From the NCBI RefSeq assembly GCF_003469205.1, contig NZ_QSIN01000004.1:1-64000 (forward strand): a DNA stretch of 64,000 nt, written 5' to 3'. The stretch is from Collinsella sp. AM33-4BH (GTDB lineage Bacteria > Actinomycetota > Coriobacteriia > Coriobacteriales > Coriobacteriaceae). How positions within the stretch are numbered: position 1 is the stretch's first letter; each line of letters begins with the position of its first letter. The notes under the pieces are model-generated. The model ran no database searches, was not told the DNA's origin, and was given only the letters and a program-made list of their open reading frames with translations. The position numbers and the translations under genes were made by a program. Below are positions 8,936 through 17,975 of this stretch, piece by piece.

Positions 8936-9730
8936 TTAAGCGAGACTCTCCAGCACGCGACGGAGCTCCTGCTGGACGGCGTGGTCGCGATTACAACCCA
9001 CCACGCGATCGGCCACCGCCTTGAGCGCGGGGCGCGCGTTTCCCATCGCACAGCCCGTACCGACAAAGCGAATGATCTCGTAGTCGTTCATCGAGTCGCC
9101 AAACGCCATGACCTCGTCGCGTTCGACGCCATAGTGCTCCATGAGCTGTGCGATGCCCGAGGCCTTCGACACACCGGGCTGCATGGCATCGATCCACGCG
9201 TTGCCCGAAGGCGCAAAAGTAAAGAGCTGACCGAGTTCACGCTGCAGTACGTAAGCGCTGTCCATAACGGCACCGTCATCGCAAAAGATACTCGCCTTGA
9301 TGATATTTACGCTGGGATCGGGCAGCTCCCAAATACGCTCGGCATTGGGAAGGTCCTTATCGACCTCACGCACGAACTTGCACTCGTCATCGAGCAAGAA
9401 GGACTTGGTTCGGTCAAAAAGCGCAAGATGCAGATTGGGAAACGTCGCGACGGCTTGGGCGAGCCTTCGAATCGCCAGGTGCGAATACACCTCACGGTCT
9501 ACCATCTTGCCGTCGGCGAAGACCTGGGCACCGTTAGCGGCGACAAAGTCCATCTTGTCGCGAACGGGCGCAAAGAACTCGCACAGGCGATCGTAGCGAC
9601 GACCTGACGATGCGGCGAAATGCACGCCATGCTCGCGTAGCGCCAGAATCAGTTCGTAGGTCTCGGGAGGCACCTGGCCGTTTTCGTCAAGCAACGTGCC
9701 GTCCATATCGGATGCAATCAGTTTAAACAT
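8936..9730 (-). CDS. Cof-type HAD-IIB family hydrolase
   Basis: A 264-aa phosphatase of the same superfamily as the gene at 7975. Motif I is ASDMDGTLLDENG, the middle motif lies in AASSGRRYD, and the C-terminal motif is AFGDSMNDYEII. The two HAD products are only distantly alike, so this is not a recent tandem copy. The gene is bracketed by inverted copies of one repeat (8829 and 9895). Its ribosome site (AAGGGAG) lies in the arm of a long leader hairpin, so translation may be modulated by RNA folding. Confidence 0.92.
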   Translation of the reverse strand: MFKLIASDMDGTLLDENGQVPPETYELILALREHGVHFAASSGRRYDRLCEFFAPVRDKMDFVAANGAQVFADGKMVDREVYSHLAIRRLAQAVATFPNLHLALFDRTKSFLLDDECKFVREVDKDLPNAERIWELPDPSVNIIKASIFCDDGAVMDSAYVLQRELGQLFTFAPSGNAWIDAMQPGVSKASGIAQLMEHYGVERDEVMAFGDSMNDYEIIRFVGTGCAMGNARPALKAVADRVVGCNRDHAVQQELRRVLESLA

Positions 9731-9735
9731 AGAAA

Positions 9736-9797
9736 AGCTCCCTTCGGGCTTGTTGGAATCGAACGTGTATCCGATTCCAACGTACCCAAAGGGAGCT
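9736..9797 (-). promoter_or_regulatory. Nested leader hairpin overlapping the HAD gene ribosome site
   Basis: Two perfect nested inverted repeats lie just upstream of the start codon at 9730. The outer arms are AGCTCCCTT/AAGGGAGCT (9736-9744 and 9789-9797). The inner arms are GTTGGAATCG/CGATTCCAAC (9752-9761 and 9772-9781). On the mRNA the outer stem includes GGGAG, the likely ribosome site, which would be sequestered. It matches no riboswitch class I know. Confidence 0.6.
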
Positions 9798-9894
9798 CAA
9801 ATAAGACTCCGCGGGCGTAAACGTTACAAGGACCTGGCAAATAGCTCACACATGCCAGAGGTCTCACGGTCGCGGCGTCAGGCGACACGCCAAA

Positions 9895-9941
9895 GAGTGT
9901 CCCCAACGACTAGTCGTTTAAGAACGTCCCCGATGACTAGT
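9895..9941. repeat. Inverted copy of the GGGGACGTTC-type repeat at the ade stop
   Basis: The reverse complement reads GACTAGTC, GGGGACGTTC, TTAAACGACTAGTC, GGGGACAC, nearly the same as 8829-8873. The GACTAGTC of the repeat supplies the TAG stop codon of the adenine deaminase gene, so the repeat touches the coding end. Confidence 0.8.
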
Positions 9942-11757
9942 CGGCGTAGGTGAAGGTTGTAACGTCGAACATGCCCTCGGGGCGGATGCGGAGCGTCGGG
10001 ATCACCGGCAGGGGCAGGAAAATGATGCCCATGATGGGGTCGAGCGGCGGCTCAATACCCATGGCGCGCGCCTTGACCATAAAGTCGTCGTGCTGCGCGG
10101 CAACGTCCTCGGCCGTACCCTCGCTCATAAGGCCACCGAGCGCCAGCGGAATGCGCGCCACGACCTCGCCGTTGCGCACCAGCACGTGGCCGCCCTGGCC
10201 CACGGCCTCAACGGCAGCCATCATATCCGCCGCATTGTCGCCCACCACGCACACGTTATGCGAATCGTGGCCGATCGTGGAGGCAATGGCACCACCGGTG
10301 ATGGTGAAACCGCGCACCCAACCGCGACCGATATGCTTGCCGACCAAGCCCAGACCGGCGGGGCCGTCGCCGTCGACACCCTCGACCTGCAACGACACGC
10401 CACGGCCATGGCGCTCAATCAGCATAATGCGGCGCAAGTCCTCGTCAGTCTCGGGGCGAATCATGCCCGTGATAGCCATGCCCGGGATCACATCGATAAC
10501 GGCCTCGCCCGGCTTAAAGGCATAGTCGAACACATCGAGCGAAAGCTTCGGCAGCTTAACGGAGGCACGCAGCTCATCGGCAAGGGCCGCAACCTCGGCC
10601 ATCTCGGGTGCAATCTCGCCCACAAAGGTGCCGTCCTGCGCCACCAGGGCACCGGCGGCATATACGCGATGCGGAGCCGTGGCAAACGTCAGATCATTGA
10701 GCACCAGCAGGTCGGCACGCTTGCCCGGGGCAATCGCACCGCGTAGCTCGTACGGGTCGCGGCAGCCGTGATCCAGGCCAAACGCCTCGGCCGTGGAGAG
10801 GGACGCCATAGAGATGGCAACCACGGGGTCAATGCCGGCCTCGATAGCCACACGGCAGGCGTTGTCGATCATACCGGTCGAAAGCGCGTCGGAGGGAGCA
10901 CGGTCGTCGGTCGCAAAGCAGCAGCGGCGGGCACGGGCGGGGTTTTCCAGCAGCATCGGCGACAAGTTGGCCAGGTCATGGCTGCACGTACCCTCGCGCA
11001 GCATCACATACATGCCGCGGGACAGCTTGTCGAGTGCCTCCTCGGGAATCGTCGACTCGTGGTCGGCGATAATGCCCGCCGCGGCATAGGCGTTGAGGTC
11101 CTTTCCGGCAACGAGCGGCGCGTGGCCGTCAACCTGCTTGGACGGCGTCTGGTTGGCAGCATCGATGCGAGCACAGGTCTCGGGGTCGCCCATAAAGACG
11201 CCCGGCAGGTTCATCATCTCACCCAGACCGAAGACATCGCCCGGATACTCGGCAAAAAACGCCTGCATATCGGCGGCGGTAATGACGGCACCGGCCTGCT
11301 CATCGGGCAGCGCGGGCACGCACGAGGGCATCATGTACTTGATGGAAATGGGCGCGCGACGGCCGTCCTCGATCATAAAGCGCAGGCCGTCCAGGCCGGA
11401 AACGTTGGCAATCTCGTGGCTGTCGGCAATGGCAGTGGTGGTGCCGCGCGTCGCCGCCATGCGCGCATACTCAGCAGGGCGGATGTTCGAAGATTCGATA
11501 TGCAAGTGCCCGTCGATAAAACCGGGGGCAAGATAGCGGCCCTGGCAGTCGATGACTTCAGCCGCCTCGTAGGTGCCAGCAGCGTCATCGCGACCGTCGT
11601 AGAGCACGCCGACGATTACGCCATCCTTGACGGCAACGCTACCGGGCGCCACGCGCTGGCCATATACGTCGACAATCTGCGCATTGGTAAACAGCGTGTC
11701 GACGGGCACGCGACCCTCGGCAGCGTCGATCACAGACCTCATGACCTCAACGGACAT
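9937..11757 (-). CDS. ade: Adenine deaminase
   Basis: A 606-aa metal-dependent amidohydrolase converting adenine to hypoxanthine and ammonia, a purine salvage or catabolic step. Seen in sequence: the metal motif PGFIDGHLHIESS, AADHEST-like GIIADHEST, FATDDRAPSD and the C-terminal Ade domain with GHDSHNVCVVG. The start ATG at 11757 has AAAGGAG seven bases upstream; the open frame extends 63 codons further but lacks a ribosome site and crosses repeat DNA. It stands alone, about 19 kb from the purine locus, and could feed hypoxanthine to the hydroxylase there. Confidence 0.93.
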   Translation of the reverse strand: MSVEVMRSVIDAAEGRVPVDTLFTNAQIVDVYGQRVAPGSVAVKDGVIVGVLYDGRDDAAGTYEAAEVIDCQGRYLAPGFIDGHLHIESSNIRPAEYARMAATRGTTTAIADSHEIANVSGLDGLRFMIEDGRRAPISIKYMMPSCVPALPDEQAGAVITAADMQAFFAEYPGDVFGLGEMMNLPGVFMGDPETCARIDAANQTPSKQVDGHAPLVAGKDLNAYAAAGIIADHESTIPEEALDKLSRGMYVMLREGTCSHDLANLSPMLLENPARARRCCFATDDRAPSDALSTGMIDNACRVAIEAGIDPVVAISMASLSTAEAFGLDHGCRDPYELRGAIAPGKRADLLVLNDLTFATAPHRVYAAGALVAQDGTFVGEIAPEMAEVAALADELRASVKLPKLSLDVFDYAFKPGEAVIDVIPGMAITGMIRPETDEDLRRIMLIERHGRGVSLQVEGVDGDGPAGLGLVGKHIGRGWVRGFTITGGAIASTIGHDSHNVCVVGDNAADMMAAVEAVGQGGHVLVRNGEVVARIPLALGGLMSEGTAEDVAAQHDDFMVKARAMGIEPPLDPIMGIIFLPLPVIPTLRIRPEGMFDVTTFTYAD

Positions 11758-11892
11758 ACATACTCCTTTAACCGTAGAAAAAAGCTGCGGGGCGGACAGA
11801 CCTTCACCGCAGCAAGTCAATAGCCATTGTATGCCCAAACGATGGGTCGGGAATACACCCCCTCCGCTTAACGGCACACGCCGCTTGGCGCA

Positions 11893-11971
11893 ATGGGGAC
11901 AGGTTGCTTTGTACCAATGACAAGGAGTGTCCCAAAGTGCCGGCACAAAAGGAACGTCCCCAAGTGCCGCA
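11893..11971. repeat. Dispersed repeat related to 8885-8934
   Basis: It runs from GGGGACAGG to CCAAGTGCCG and contains AAGGAGTGTCCC, GTGCCGGCA and AAAAGGAACGTCCCC in the same order and spacing as the unit at 8885-8934. A further GTCTGTCCCC lies at about 12056. It occupies part of the 509-base gap between ade and tyrS. Confidence 0.75.
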
Positions 11972-12032
11972 GAGTGGATAATCTCCCACTTTGAACCCCC
12001 AAGCAGGCCAAAAACGGAAGATTATCCACTCT
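11971..12032. repeat. 14-bp inverted repeat with DnaA-box-like arms
   Basis: AGAGTGGATAATCT (11971-11984) is the exact inverse of AGATTATCCACTCT (12019-12032), 34 bases apart. Each arm holds TTATCCACT, one base off the consensus DnaA box TTATCCACA, in opposed orientation. It may be a transcript hairpin or a protein site. Two near-consensus boxes alone do not make an origin. Confidence 0.5.
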
Positions 12033-12127
12033 CATTCTTTGGGCACTCATTTAAGTCTGTCCCCAATGAGTGCACCTAACTGCCACCTACAACAACGGAA
12101 GCGCCGATGTCTTGGCAACGACAGCGA

Positions 12128-12267
12128 AAACCCGCCAGAGCGAGCAAGGTGCCTTGAAACGAGGCGGCATTGACCTTCTGGTCATGCCGCCGAAGTTGAA
12201 AGGCAGATTGCCGCGCTGGCGGGTTTGCAGCGTCGACCGGTTACGCGGTTTGGTAAAACCGCGTAAC
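12128..12267. other. Multi-hairpin region between ade and tyrS
   Basis: Three stems follow one another. An outer pair, AAACCCGCCAG/CTGGCGGGTTT (12128-12138 and 12216-12226), encloses an inner hairpin, GGCGGCATTGACC/GGTCATGCCGCC (12163-12191). A third hairpin, GTTACGCGGTTT/AAACCGCGTAAC (12240-12267), abuts the tyrS stop. None has a clear T-run. The last may act as the tyrS terminator; the nested pair could be part of a small RNA. Confidence 0.45.
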
Positions 12268-13478
12268 TAAATAAGCTTGAAGCCCTTGCGCTTGCCCACG
12301 GAGAGGGTGTCGCCCAGCTTGAGCGCGCTGGGGTCGATGTTGTAGCTCTTGGGAGCCACGGCCTCGCCATTAATCTTGACGCCGCCGCCGTCGATATCGC
12401 GACGGGCCTGGCCGGCGCTGGCCGAAAGTCCCAGATCCTTGAGCAGGCCGGCGAGGTAGATCTGACCCTCGTCGTTGACGGTCAGCTCGACATGCTTCTC
12501 GGGGAAGTCGGCGAGCTGGCCTTCCTTGAACACGCGGTCGAACTCGGCCTGAGCCTCGTCGCCGGCACCGGCGCCGTGGTAGGTGTCGCACAGGTCGCGG
12601 CCCAGGGCACGCTTGAGCTCATAGGGGTCGGCAGAGCCATCGGCCAAAGCGGCGTCGATCTTGTCGACCTCGGCCGGGGTGAGCGAGCTGGCCAGACGAT
12701 AGTACTTGCCGATCATCTCGTCGGGGATGGACATGGTCTTGCCGAACATATCCTTGGGGGCGTCGGTCAGGCCGATGTAGTTGCCATAGGACTTGGACAT
12801 CTTACGAACGCCATCGGTGCCCTCGAGCAGCGGCATGGTGAGCGCGATCTGGGGCTCCATGCCCATCTTCTCCATGAGCTCGCGGCCGGCGAGCAGGTTG
12901 AAGAGCTGATCGGTGCCACCCATCTCCACGTCGGCCTTGATCTGCACAGAGTCGAAGGCCTGCATCACGGGATACAGGAACTCATGCAGGGCGATCGGCG
13001 TCTGAGACTGGTAGCGCTTGGTAAAGTCGTCGCGCTCAAGGATGCGGGCAACGGTGAACTTGGAGCACACCTGCAGCAGACCGGCCAGATCCATCGACAG
13101 AATCCAGTCACCGTTGTGCACGATGGTGGTCTTCTCGGGGTCCAGGATCTTCATGGCCTGGCTCACGTAGGTCTCGGCATTGGCCTCGATCTGCTCCTGC
13201 GAAAGCTGCGGGCGGGTGGAGTTCTTGCCCGAGGGGTCGCCGATCAGCGCGGTGCCGTTGCCGATGATAAGGGTGACGTTGTGGCCCAGGTCCTGGAACT
13301 GGCGCATCTTGCGCAGCGGCACGGCATGGCCCAGGTGCAGGTCGGGGCTGGTGGGGTCGACGCCGAGCTTGATGTTGAGGGGCTCGCCCTTCTCAAGCTT
13401 CTTACGAAGGTCGGCCTCGGGGACGATCTTCGCAGCGCCCGAGGTGATGATACGCATTTGCTCGTCAACAGACAGCAT
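12267..13478 (-). CDS. tyrS: Tyrosyl-tRNA synthetase
   Basis: A 403-aa class I synthetase charging tRNA-Tyr. The HIGH-type motif is HLGHA (about residue 46), the KMSKS motif is MSKSYGN (about residue 228), and an S4 RNA-binding domain ends the protein (QARRDIDGGGVKINGEAV). The ATG at 13478 has AAAGGAGG eight bases before it; a longer in-frame ORF of 32 codons has no such site. It lies 96 bases after the U32 gene on the same strand, so the two may share a transcript. There is no room for a T-box leader directly upstream. Confidence 0.97.
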   Translation of the reverse strand: MLSVDEQMRIITSGAAKIVPEADLRKKLEKGEPLNIKLGVDPTSPDLHLGHAVPLRKMRQFQDLGHNVTLIIGNGTALIGDPSGKNSTRPQLSQEQIEANAETYVSQAMKILDPEKTTIVHNGDWILSMDLAGLLQVCSKFTVARILERDDFTKRYQSQTPIALHEFLYPVMQAFDSVQIKADVEMGGTDQLFNLLAGRELMEKMGMEPQIALTMPLLEGTDGVRKMSKSYGNYIGLTDAPKDMFGKTMSIPDEMIGKYYRLASSLTPAEVDKIDAALADGSADPYELKRALGRDLCDTYHGAGAGDEAQAEFDRVFKEGQLADFPEKHVELTVNDEGQIYLAGLLKDLGLSASAGQARRDIDGGGVKINGEAVAPKSYNIDPSALKLGDTLSVGKRKGFKLI

Positions 13479-13574
13479 TGGGTATCCTCCTTTTGCTATA
13501 GCACCCTCACCGGATACGGCGGTGCTGGAAGTCCATAAACTCTCATATGATAACAAACTGACGCGACGCGGCAC

Positions 13575-15533
13575 CTACGACAGGAAAATCCTCGTCCTGC
13601 CGCACGCGTCAACGGCGACCGGCAGACGTGTACCGTCACGCTCGACCAGATAGCGTACCCGCCGACGACGCAAGCAGTCGCGGCAACGGACCTGTCCCGT
13701 CGCATCGGTAGCGCAGACGCCCTCGGCGGTCAGCAGGCAGTGCTCGCACACCATAAGCTCGGGACGATCGGCGTCGACCGGACCCCAGACGCCGGGTTCA
13801 GCAGCCAGTTCGGCAATACGCTCCGCATCATTGCCGAGCAACTCGGCCGGCAAGTACACCCGCCCCGCACCGAGTTCGCGCAGCCAGGCAAGCGTGGCCC
13901 GATTCGCGCAGAACACCGGCGCCGCCACGTCAAACGTCACGCCCAGCTCGCGAGCGATCACCACCTGTCCTAGGTTGCGGCAGACGACGCGCCCGGCACG
14001 CTGTGTCAGTGAGCGGGTCCGGTCAGCGTCACCCGTGCGGCACACCTCGTCAAGCACCACAGCGGCGTCGGACAAATCGAGTTCTCCGCGCGGGTCGGCA
14101 TCCATCAGCTGCCAAGCAAAAACCATGCGAGCGGGAGCCGTGCACTCCACCAACTCCGTCGACGCACCGCCATCCACCGCAACGTCCTCAAAGGGCAGTA
14201 CCTCAACGGCACGTGCAACGGGCGCAATCGCATCTGCCTCGGCCCGCATGCGCTCCAACACCGTTGCCGTTTGCCCCAGCACGCCGGCACTGCGAATCAG
14301 GTACACCTCGCAGCCCGCGTCCACCTTACGCTTGCAATGCACGACGACGCGCTTCCCCGCTGCGGCATCCACCGGGCAGGGCACCTGCGGCCAGCGCTTG
14401 GGCACATCGGGACGCGCGTCGGCACCCGGATAGAACCGAATCTCGAGCGTGTCACCCGCCGCCACGGCGGCATCGAGCTCGACGGTCACTTCCTCGTGGC
14501 CAACGGCCACCAGGCGTCCCACGCGCACACCTTGGTTGATCGCACGCTCAAAGCTCATAAGCTCGGCGCCCGAACGCCCCCGCAGATACGCGTCGGTAAA
14601 CCCGCGGTTGAACGACCGGCCCAGCTCGCGTTCAAGCTCTTCCACGGCACCGGGGTCCCACGCGCCGTCGCACAGCATATCGAGCGCCCGGCGCCACACC
14701 CGCACCACGTTAAAGACGTAGTCGGGATTCTTCATGCGCCCCTCGATCTTGAGCGACGCCACGCCGGCATCTACAAGCTCGGGCAGATGCGCAATACCCA
14801 GATAGTCGCGCGGGCACAGCAGGCGATCTCCCTCGACGGCGACAACGCTCTGTCCCGCCTCGTCCACCAGGTCGTACGCCAGACGGCACGGCTGTGTGCA
14901 TTCCCCGCGCATCGCCGAGCGCCCGCGTCTCAGGGCTGAGAACTCACAAGCACCCGAGTAGCCAATGCAGATGGCCCCGTGGCAGAACACCTCGATAGGC
15001 ACGCCCGTACCGCACAAGGAGGCAATCTCGTCGACCGTCAGCTCGCGTGCCGTCGTCACGCGTTCGACCCCCAGCTCATCGGCGGCAAGCCGCACGGCGC
15101 CTTCGCTATGAGCGCCCGCCTGCGTGGACAGGTGAATCTCGACCCCGGGAATCGCCGCGCGCAGCGCGCAGGCCAACCCGGCATCGGCGACAATCAGAGC
15201 ATCGGCGCCCAGCTCTAGTGCATGAGCTCCCAACGCCACCGCGTCGGACAACTCGTCGTCAAATACGAACACGTTGAGCGTTACGTACACACGCACGCCA
15301 TGGGCATGCGCCACGGCGCAGCCGCGTGCAAACTCGTCGTCGGTAAAACCGTGCGCACTCACACGGGCGTTAAAGCCGCCCAACCCCGCATAGATGGCAT
15401 CGGCACCCGCGGCGATGGCCGCAAGCATCTGGTCGAGCCCGCCCGCCGGCGCCAGCAGCTCGGGCAGCGCCGCACCGGCAGCATCCAATCCAGTCTCGTA
15501 TTGTCCGCTCGGCCCCATCGTCCGAATCGCCAT
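13575..15533 (-). CDS. U32 family peptidase-like protein (RlhA/TrhP-type)
   Basis: A 652-aa protein starting with LLAPAGGLDQMLAAIAAGADAIYAG. The U32 signature follows, EVFCHGAICIGYSGACEFS, then CTQPCR, LCPRDY and SLKIEGRMK, the Cys-rich and iron-sulfur-linked region of the family. Despite the name, studied members such as RlhA and TrhP hydroxylate rRNA or tRNA bases. The C-terminus adds a Cys cluster (CEHCLLTAEGVC, CRDC) that looks like a metal site. ATG 15533 has AAGGAG upstream. A second U32 gene starts at 61879. Which RNA is the target cannot be told. Confidence 0.88.
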   Translation of the reverse strand: MAIRTMGPSGQYETGLDAAGAALPELLAPAGGLDQMLAAIAAGADAIYAGLGGFNARVSAHGFTDDEFARGCAVAHAHGVRVYVTLNVFVFDDELSDAVALGAHALELGADALIVADAGLACALRAAIPGVEIHLSTQAGAHSEGAVRLAADELGVERVTTARELTVDEIASLCGTGVPIEVFCHGAICIGYSGACEFSALRRGRSAMRGECTQPCRLAYDLVDEAGQSVVAVEGDRLLCPRDYLGIAHLPELVDAGVASLKIEGRMKNPDYVFNVVRVWRRALDMLCDGAWDPGAVEELERELGRSFNRGFTDAYLRGRSGAELMSFERAINQGVRVGRLVAVGHEEVTVELDAAVAAGDTLEIRFYPGADARPDVPKRWPQVPCPVDAAAGKRVVVHCKRKVDAGCEVYLIRSAGVLGQTATVLERMRAEADAIAPVARAVEVLPFEDVAVDGGASTELVECTAPARMVFAWQLMDADPRGELDLSDAAVVLDEVCRTGDADRTRSLTQRAGRVVCRNLGQVVIARELGVTFDVAAPVFCANRATLAWLRELGAGRVYLPAELLGNDAERIAELAAEPGVWGPVDADRPELMVCEHCLLTAEGVCATDATGQVRCRDCLRRRRVRYLVERDGTRLPVAVDACGRTRIFLS

Positions 15534-15695
15534 CGACAAACTCCTTACCAAGGTATGCATTCACTCTGAAAAATGCCGTCTTCCAGCATACACGAGGCCT
15601 CGCGCGCCCCGTTTGGTTTATCGTGTAATAACTTATGTCCATCCTGCCCCGACGGCACATCCACCGTCCGGCACGACATACCTGGAGGTCAATAT

Positions 15696-17912
15696 ATGGG
15701 TCCTCGCCAACGACAGGGACGCAGCCGTTCAAAGACGCATGCTCTGCCCATAATCCTGCTCTCGTTTTTGGGCTTTTTGCTTATCGCGGGCGTGGCATTT
15801 GGCATCGGCATGGTCGGCAACGTCAACCGCTGGCTGTCCGATCTGCCCGACTACACCGACGCCAACGCGTATCTGGTGAGCGAGCCCACCGAGATCGTCG
15901 ACTGCAACGGCAACAAGATTGCGAGCTTCTACACGCAAAACCGCAAGTCTATCACCAAGGACGAGGTCTCCCCCTACGTGCTGCAGGGCACCGTTGACGT
16001 CGAGGACGAGCGCTTCTACGAGCACGGCGGTATCGACCTGTGGGGTATCGCGCGCGCTGCGGTGGCAACCCTCGGCGGCGGTCACGAAGGCGCCTCGACT
16101 ATCACCCAGCAGCTGGTGCGCAACACCATCCTGCAGGAGGAGCAGTTCGACTCGACCATCGAGCGTAAGGTGCGCGAGGCTTACATCGCCGTCAAGATGG
16201 AGGATATGTACTCCAAAGACGAGATCCTCATGATGTACCTCAACACCATCTATTACGGCCACGGCGCCTACGGTATCGAGGCCGCCGCCGAGACCTACCT
16301 ATCCAAGAGCGCCGCCGACCTCACCCTGAGCGAAGCCGCGCTGTTGATCGGCCTTCCCAACTCGCCCTCGCAGTACGACCCCACGGTCAACCCCGACCTG
16401 GCGCTGTCCCGTCGCAACAAGGTCCTCGACAACATGTTGCGCCTGGGCCACATCACGCAGGAGGAGCACGATGCCGCACAGGCCGAGCCCATCACCCTCA
16501 ACGTGACCGAGATTTCGGGCAGCGGCGTCGACGTATACTCGCAGCCCTACTTTGTCGCCTATGTTAAGCAGCTGCTGGAGCAGGAGTTCTCGACCGACGT
16601 GCTCTTTAAGGGCGGTCTGACCGTCAAGACCACCATCGATCCCACGATGCAGCAGGTGGCAGAGAATGCCGTTCGCGAGCAGCTCGACACGCTCTCGCTC
16701 GACGGCCTGGACATGGGCATGGTCGTCGTCGACCCCAAGACCGGCTACATCAAGTGCATGGTGGGCGGCTACGACTACAACGCCGACGAGAACCACGTAA
16801 ACCATGCCACGGCCAAGCGTCCCGTCGGCTCCACCTTTAAGGCCTTTACGCTGGCAACTGCCATCCAAAACGGCATGAACCCCAACGTCACCCTCAACTG
16901 CAACTCGCCGCTCAAGGCCAAGGGCACCACGACCGAGGTCCAAAACTACGCCAACCATAGCTATGGCAACATCACGCTTAAGCAGGCGACGGCATACTCC
17001 TCCAACACCGGCTACATCCAGGTGGCGGAAGCCGTCGGCAACAGCAAGATCATCTCGCTCGTCAAAAAGCTCGGCATCGATCCCGCCAAGGACAACATCG
17101 AGGACGTTCCCGTCATGACGCTCGGCACCGGCTCGATCTCGCCGCTCGAGATGGCCGCCGCCTACGCAACGTTTGCCAATGGCGGCTACTATCGCCAGCC
17201 GATCGCCATCACCGAGATTGACTCTCGTACCGGCTCGGTGCTGTACCAGCACACTGACAATCCCTCACAGGTGCTTACCGAGGGCGAGGCCGCCGCGGTC
17301 ACCGATGTTCTGTCCGGCGTCATGCAGGGCGGCGGTACGGGCGCTGCCGGTGCCCTAAGCGTCAACCAGCCCTATGCCGGCAAGACGGGCACCACCGACA
17401 ATACCACCAACCTGTGGTTCTGCGGCTATACCCCGCAGCTGGCGTGCGCCCTGTGGACCGGCTATTCCGCGGGCGAGATCCCCATCCAAAAGTACGGCAC
17501 GGACCTGCTGGGCGACAGCACCAACCTGCCTGTCTTTAAGCGGTTTATGAACACCGTTCTGACCGGTACCGAGCGCGAGGAGTTTGCGACCGGAACGGCG
17601 CCCACCTACAAGAACAACAGCGTCTGGAAGTTCTACGGCACCAACAACACCAAGAAGTCGGAGAACGACGACAAGGACAAGGACGAAGAGGAAGAGGAAA
17701 CCACCACAACGACTACCACGACGACCACGACCACCGAGACCACGGGCGGCGACACCACCGGCGGCACCGGTACGACCGGTGGCTCGACGGGTGGCTCCAC
17801 TGGTGGTTCGACCGGCGGCGATGGCGGCACGCCTACGCCTACGCCTACGCCTACGCCTACGCCTACGCCCACTCCCGACCCCTCGCCCACGCCTGACGAT
17901 ACGGTCGGCTAA
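15696..17912 (+). CDS. Class A penicillin-binding protein (transglycosylase/transpeptidase)
   Basis: A 738-aa bifunctional cell-wall synthase. It has one N-terminal TM (about residues 19-42). The GT51 glycosyltransferase domain carries VEDERFYEHGG, STITQQLVRN and YYGHGAYGIEAAA. The transpeptidase domain has the SxxK motif PVGSTFKAF, SSNTGY and KTGTT. A low-complexity tail follows: acidic/Lys, Thr-rich, Gly/Thr repeats, then a Pro-Thr stretch. Such tails occur in actinobacterial PBP1A-type enzymes and may thread through the wall. The start ATG has GGAGG nine bases upstream. It is divergent from the U32 gene and ends at a strong terminator. Confidence 0.95.
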   Translation: MGPRQRQGRSRSKTHALPIILLSFLGFLLIAGVAFGIGMVGNVNRWLSDLPDYTDANAYLVSEPTEIVDCNGNKIASFYTQNRKSITKDEVSPYVLQGTVDVEDERFYEHGGIDLWGIARAAVATLGGGHEGASTITQQLVRNTILQEEQFDSTIERKVREAYIAVKMEDMYSKDEILMMYLNTIYYGHGAYGIEAAAETYLSKSAADLTLSEAALLIGLPNSPSQYDPTVNPDLALSRRNKVLDNMLRLGHITQEEHDAAQAEPITLNVTEISGSGVDVYSQPYFVAYVKQLLEQEFSTDVLFKGGLTVKTTIDPTMQQVAENAVREQLDTLSLDGLDMGMVVVDPKTGYIKCMVGGYDYNADENHVNHATAKRPVGSTFKAFTLATAIQNGMNPNVTLNCNSPLKAKGTTTEVQNYANHSYGNITLKQATAYSSNTGYIQVAEAVGNSKIISLVKKLGIDPAKDNIEDVPVMTLGTGSISPLEMAAAYATFANGGYYRQPIAITEIDSRTGSVLYQHTDNPSQVLTEGEAAAVTDVLSGVMQGGGTGAAGALSVNQPYAGKTGTTDNTTNLWFCGYTPQLACALWTGYSAGEIPIQKYGTDLLGDSTNLPVFKRFMNTVLTGTEREEFATGTAPTYKNNSVWKFYGTNNTKKSENDDKDKDEEEEETTTTTTTTTTTTETTGGDTTGGTGTTGGSTGGSTGGSTGGDGGTPTPTPTPTPTPTPTPDPSPTPDDTVG
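17831..17866 (+). repeat. Hexanucleotide microsatellite (GCCTAC)x6 in the PBP tail
   Basis: Six exact GCCTAC copies encode the Pro-Thr run of the PBP C-terminus. Copy-number change would lengthen or shorten the tail without a frameshift. Confidence 0.9.
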
Positions 17913-17936
17913 GAAGTACGCGACTAAAGCCAACAA

Positions 17937-17975
17937 GGCCCCGAGCAGCTTATTGAACTGCTCGGGGCCTTTTAG
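17937..17975 (+). terminator. Rho-independent terminator after the PBP gene
   Basis: A 12-bp perfect stem GGCCCCGAGCAG/CTGCTCGGGGCC with a 9-base loop is followed by TTTTAGTTT. It ends transcription 25 bases past the PBP stop. The rest of the gap to argR (about 120 bases) shows no gene. Confidence 0.9.
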
